Positions 61,552-64,000 of a DNA stretch of 64,000 nt are shown here, piece by piece. Within the stretch, counting starts at the first letter, position 1. Every line of letters begins with the position of its first letter. This DNA comes from Bacteroidota bacterium. Its GTDB lineage: Bacteria; Bacteroidota; Bacteroidia; Flavobacteriales; Flavobacteriaceae. Where the stretch lies: positions 143,125 through 207,124 of the forward strand of contig JAEWJM010000025.1 of the NCBI GenBank assembly GCA_023386585.1, read 5' to 3'. A model generated the notes under the pieces. It was not told where the DNA came from and did not search any database. It worked only from the letters and a program-made list of their open reading frames with translations. Both the position numbers and the translations under genes were made by a program.

Positions 61552-62358
61552 ATGTCAGCAAAATCGAACGGAACAACTACTATGGAAAATCCGCCGGGAA
61601 TTGCCCCAGCCATAAAAGGCATTTTTAGCGACATTGGAGAATTGTCGTTTTTCGCCGGACATTTCTTTCGGAATGTTTTTAAGCGTCCGTTTGAATTCAA
61701 AGAATTGCTCAAGCAATGTTACAACATCGGAAATCGGTCGCTTTTGCTTGTTTCAGTTACCGGATTCATCATCGGGCTCGTTTTTACGATGCAATCCCGT
61801 CCGACCCTGGAACAGTTTGGCGCGGCGTCGTGGATGGCGTCGATGGTTAGCATTTCGCTTATTCGTGAAATCGGGCCAATAATAACAGCTTTGATTGTCG
61901 CGGGTCGCGTCAGTTCGGGCATCGGCGCGGAACTCGGCGCAATGCGGGTAAGCGAACAGATCGACTCCATGGAAGTATCGGGAACAAATCCTTTTAAATA
62001 CCTGGTGATTACCCGTATTGTGGCTGCGACTTTAATGTTGCCGATATTGGTGCTTCTCAGCGACGCCATTGCCATTTATGGATCGTTTCTGGTCGAATCC
62101 TTTAAAGGGAACGTTTCGATGCAGCTTTATTTCAGTCAGGTATTCGACGCGTTGAAATTCAGTGACCTTATTCCGTCGACAATCAAGACGTTTTTCTTCG
62201 GCTTTGCGATCGGGCTGGTCGGTTGTTTTAAAGGCTATACGTGCAAAAAAGGAACAGCCGGCGTGGGCATTGCTGCAAATACGGCAGTAGTTCTCACCTC
62301 GATGCTCCTATTTTTTCTCGACTTTGTAGCGGTTTTTATAACTAGCATCTTTTCCTGA
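61552..62358 (+). CDS. mlaE: MlaE-type ABC permease for phospholipid transport
   Basis: A 268-residue permease of the MlaE/YrbE family (ATG 61582 would give a 258-residue form). About five helices, with the family segment VSISLIREIGPIITALIVAG and RVSSGIGAELGAMRVSEQID. With MlaF and MCE proteins it moves lipids between the membranes. It lies two bases before the ATPase gene. Confidence 0.93.
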   Translation: MSAKSNGTTTMENPPGIAPAIKGIFSDIGELSFFAGHFFRNVFKRPFEFKELLKQCYNIGNRSLLLVSVTGFIIGLVFTMQSRPTLEQFGAASWMASMVSISLIREIGPIITALIVAGRVSSGIGAELGAMRVSEQIDSMEVSGTNPFKYLVITRIVAATLMLPILVLLSDAIAIYGSFLVESFKGNVSMQLYFSQVFDALKFSDLIPSTIKTFFFGFAIGLVGCFKGYTCKKGTAGVGIAANTAVVLTSMLLFFLDFVAVFITSIFS

Positions 62359-62360
62359 CT

Positions 62361-63104
62361 ATGGTGGATGATACCAATAACCTGATCGAGATAAAAGGAC
62401 TGACAAAAAGCTATGGGGATAACCACGTCTTGAAGGGATTCAATATGGTGCTAAAAAAAGGCGAAAACCTGGTCGTCATGGGAAAATCCGGTTCGGGGAA
62501 GTCCGTTATGATAAAATGTCTTGTTGGCCTCGAGGATTTCGACAACGGCAGCATCAAGGTTTTGGGAAAAGATATCGGCACTATTTCGGATGTGGAAATG
62601 GATGAGCTGCGAACACAAATCGGCTTTCTTTTCCAGGGAAGCGCGCTTTATGATTCGATGACGGTACGTGAGAATCTCGAGTTTCCATTGCGGCGCCATG
62701 TGAAGAAATTCGGAAACATAAAAAACACGACGCCATTGGTCATGGAAGCCTTGGAAAATGTGGGATTGAGCCGCGCAATCGACCTGATGCCGGACGAGCT
62801 TTCAGGCGGCATGAAACGCCGGATCGCGCTGGCGCGTACGCTGATTTTAAAGCCGGGAATAATCCTTTATGACGAACCGACAACGGGCTTGGATCCGATA
62901 ACATCCAAAGAAATCATTGCGCTTATGAAGAAAGTTCAGCAAACTTATCATACGTCATCAGTCATAATCACGCATGATGTCGATTGTGCGCGGGTGATCT
63001 CGAACCGTATGATTCTATTGATCGATGGCGTAAACTACGCCGAAGGCACCTTTTCAGAATTGCAAAACTCCACAGATCCAAATGTTGTGGCGTTTTTTAA
63101 ATAA
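62361..63104 (+). CDS. mlaF: MlaF-type ABC ATPase
   Basis: A 247-residue ATPase: Walker A GKSGSGKSVMIK, signature LSGGMKRRIALART, Walker B GIILYDEPTTGLDP and switch His in ITHDVDCARV. It powers the MlaE permease. It is six bases from the MCE gene. Confidence 0.94.
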   Translation: MVDDTNNLIEIKGLTKSYGDNHVLKGFNMVLKKGENLVVMGKSGSGKSVMIKCLVGLEDFDNGSIKVLGKDIGTISDVEMDELRTQIGFLFQGSALYDSMTVRENLEFPLRRHVKKFGNIKNTTPLVMEALENVGLSRAIDLMPDELSGGMKRRIALARTLILKPGIILYDEPTTGLDPITSKEIIALMKKVQQTYHTSSVIITHDVDCARVISNRMILLIDGVNYAEGTFSELQNSTDPNVVAFFK

Positions 63105-63110
63105 CAGGTT

Positions 63111-64000
63111 ATGAAACAAACCTCATCAGAGAAATTTCGATTGGGAATTTTCGTCGTTTTAGGCGCACTGGTTTTTGTGCTTGCCATCTATTTTATCGGA
63201 CGGAGGCAAAGCATGTTTGGCAGTACAATGAGCATCAATGCCGTGTTTAATAATATCAACGGACTCCAGATCGGCAACAATGTGCGCTATGCCGGGATCG
63301 ACATTGGGACTGTCAAAGGGATTGAAATGGTCAACGATACCACAATCGTCGTAAATATGGTTATCCAAAACAAGATCGTAAGGCATGTAAAGCGAAATGC
63401 AGTGGCGACAATCAGTTCGGATGGGTTGGTTGGAAGCATGATCGTGAACATTATCCCGGGAAATAATTTCGCTGATCCAATATCGGACAACGATACCATA
63501 AAATCATTTAGCCGCATTCGCACCGATGATATCCTGAACACGCTCAACGTAACCAATGAAAATGCAGCGCTGCTAACTGCTGACCTGTTGAAAATAACGC
63601 GGCAAATCAACGAAGGCCATGGCACTGTCGGTACGCTACTTCGCGATACGGTAATGGCCAATAATCTGCGAAAAACTTTGCGCTACCTCGAACTGACGGG
63701 AAAAACAACCTCCGAATCGATGAAGAAAGTCGACCGACTCATCGGTTCATTGAATCAAAGAGACAATGTTGTGGGCGTACTCAATGACACTGCTGTGGCG
63801 TCCAGGCTGAGGAGGATTTCGGTGAATCTTGAAAAATCGACCGCCCAGATTGATGTCCTCATCGCGAACCTGAACGAAACTGTCACAAATGCCCGCGACG
63901 GAAAAGGCGCGATAAACTATCTTTCAAATAATCCTGAGCTTGTTACTAAAATCGATTCAATATTGACCAATGCAAATGAAGCCGGGGAGTTGCTCAAACA
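63111..64000 (+). CDS. mlaD: MlaD-type MCE protein (3' truncated by the window)
   Basis: The ATG at 63111 opens about 296 codons to the window end. One N-terminal helix (LGIFVVLGALVFVLAIYFIG) anchors it to the inner membrane; the MCE domain (about 35-115) has NGLQIGNNVRYAGIDIGTVK and ISSDGLVGSMIVNIIPG. The rest is helical (RLIGSLNQRDNVVGVLNDT), as in Bacteroidota MCE proteins. It forms the periplasmic ring of the lipid transporter. The C-terminus is missing. Confidence 0.93.
   Translation, partial: MKQTSSEKFRLGIFVVLGALVFVLAIYFIGRRQSMFGSTMSINAVFNNINGLQIGNNVRYAGIDIGTVKGIEMVNDTTIVVNMVIQNKIVRHVKRNAVATISSDGLVGSMIVNIIPGNNFADPISDNDTIKSFSRIRTDDILNTLNVTNENAALLTADLLKITRQINEGHGTVGTLLRDTVMANNLRKTLRYLELTGKTTSESMKKVDRLIGSLNQRDNVVGVLNDTAVASRLRRISVNLEKSTAQIDVLIANLNETVTNARDGKGAINYLSNNPELVTKIDSILTNANEAGELLK

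Noticed and set aside
1..64000. tRNA, rRNA, insertion sequence, prophage or CRISPR features
   Set aside because: No cloverleaf, rRNA segment, transposase, integrase, or direct-repeat/spacer series was recognised by reading.

Overview
The window looks like chromosomal DNA of a facultatively denitrifying member of the Bacteroidota, most likely a Flavobacterium-like Flavobacteriaceae. The evidence is the TAnnTTTG type -7 promoter elements with no obvious Shine-Dalgarno sequences, a PorT-type type IX secretion protein, a DUF5686-type outer-membrane protein, a fused ccoNO gene, a Sec/lipoprotein-type (clade II) NosZ, and TonB-dependent receptor/lipoprotein pairs. I saw no tRNA, rRNA, insertion sequence, prophage or CRISPR array.

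Layout. 1-10.8 kb is housekeeping: the end of a DUF5686 protein, an SMR exporter, a CPA2 antiporter, an RND-type exporter, asnS, rpoN, a membrane protein, a PorT-like protein and a short HPF. From 10.9 to 59.5 kb almost everything concerns life at low oxygen. In order: a BON protein; a receiver-CRP/FNR fusion with its FixL-like PAS kinase; a small operon with a pseudo-receiver; the full cbb3 oxidase assembly set (ccoI-S-NO-Q-P-G-H and a TauE/SafE protein); a Crp/Fnr regulator with a 12-TM protein; nos genes (cytochrome c, nosZ, L, D, F, Y, truncated globin, CopD-like); a PLP decarboxylase and a 603-residue Cys-rich protein; norCB with nadAB; a copper-uptake operon (TonB receptor, YtkA-like lipoprotein, hemerythrin-PAS protein); scdA; an anaerobic ribonucleotide reductase whose glycyl-radical domain is a separate small gene, with nrdG; a CoA-transferase and hemN; a lipoprotein, an ATP-cone/nuclease fusion and a beta-CASP RNase-like protein; a DASS transporter, a P-type ATPase and a universal stress protein. 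59.5-64 kb holds small membrane proteins, an OsmC protein, an unknown gene and an MlaE-F-D lipid-transport operon cut by the window end.

What ties it together. Ten intergenic boxes of the form RTGAY-N4-RTCAY (close to the FNR/FixK anaerobox), plus one degenerate copy, sit upstream of these operons. In 13 of 14 promoter orientations exactly 22 bp separates the box from an octamer resembling TAnnTTTG; the other has 23 bp. Such rigid geometry is what a class II activator would need, and it makes the region readable as one low-oxygen/nitrogen-oxide regulon. The best regulator candidate is in the window: a kinase whose PAS domain keeps the FixL haem-pocket residues, overlapping a gene that fuses a FixJ-like receiver to a FixK-like CRP/FNR module with the FNR-type E..SR recognition helix. 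This would shorten the rhizobial FixL-FixJ-FixK cascade to two proteins. A second Crp/Fnr protein (23901-24494) has the same box at its own promoter.

No nitrate or NO-forming nitrite reductase is seen here, so the respiratory genes visible cover only NO to N2O to N2 plus microaerobic oxygen respiration. All functional calls are from reading motifs and gene order; no database search was run.
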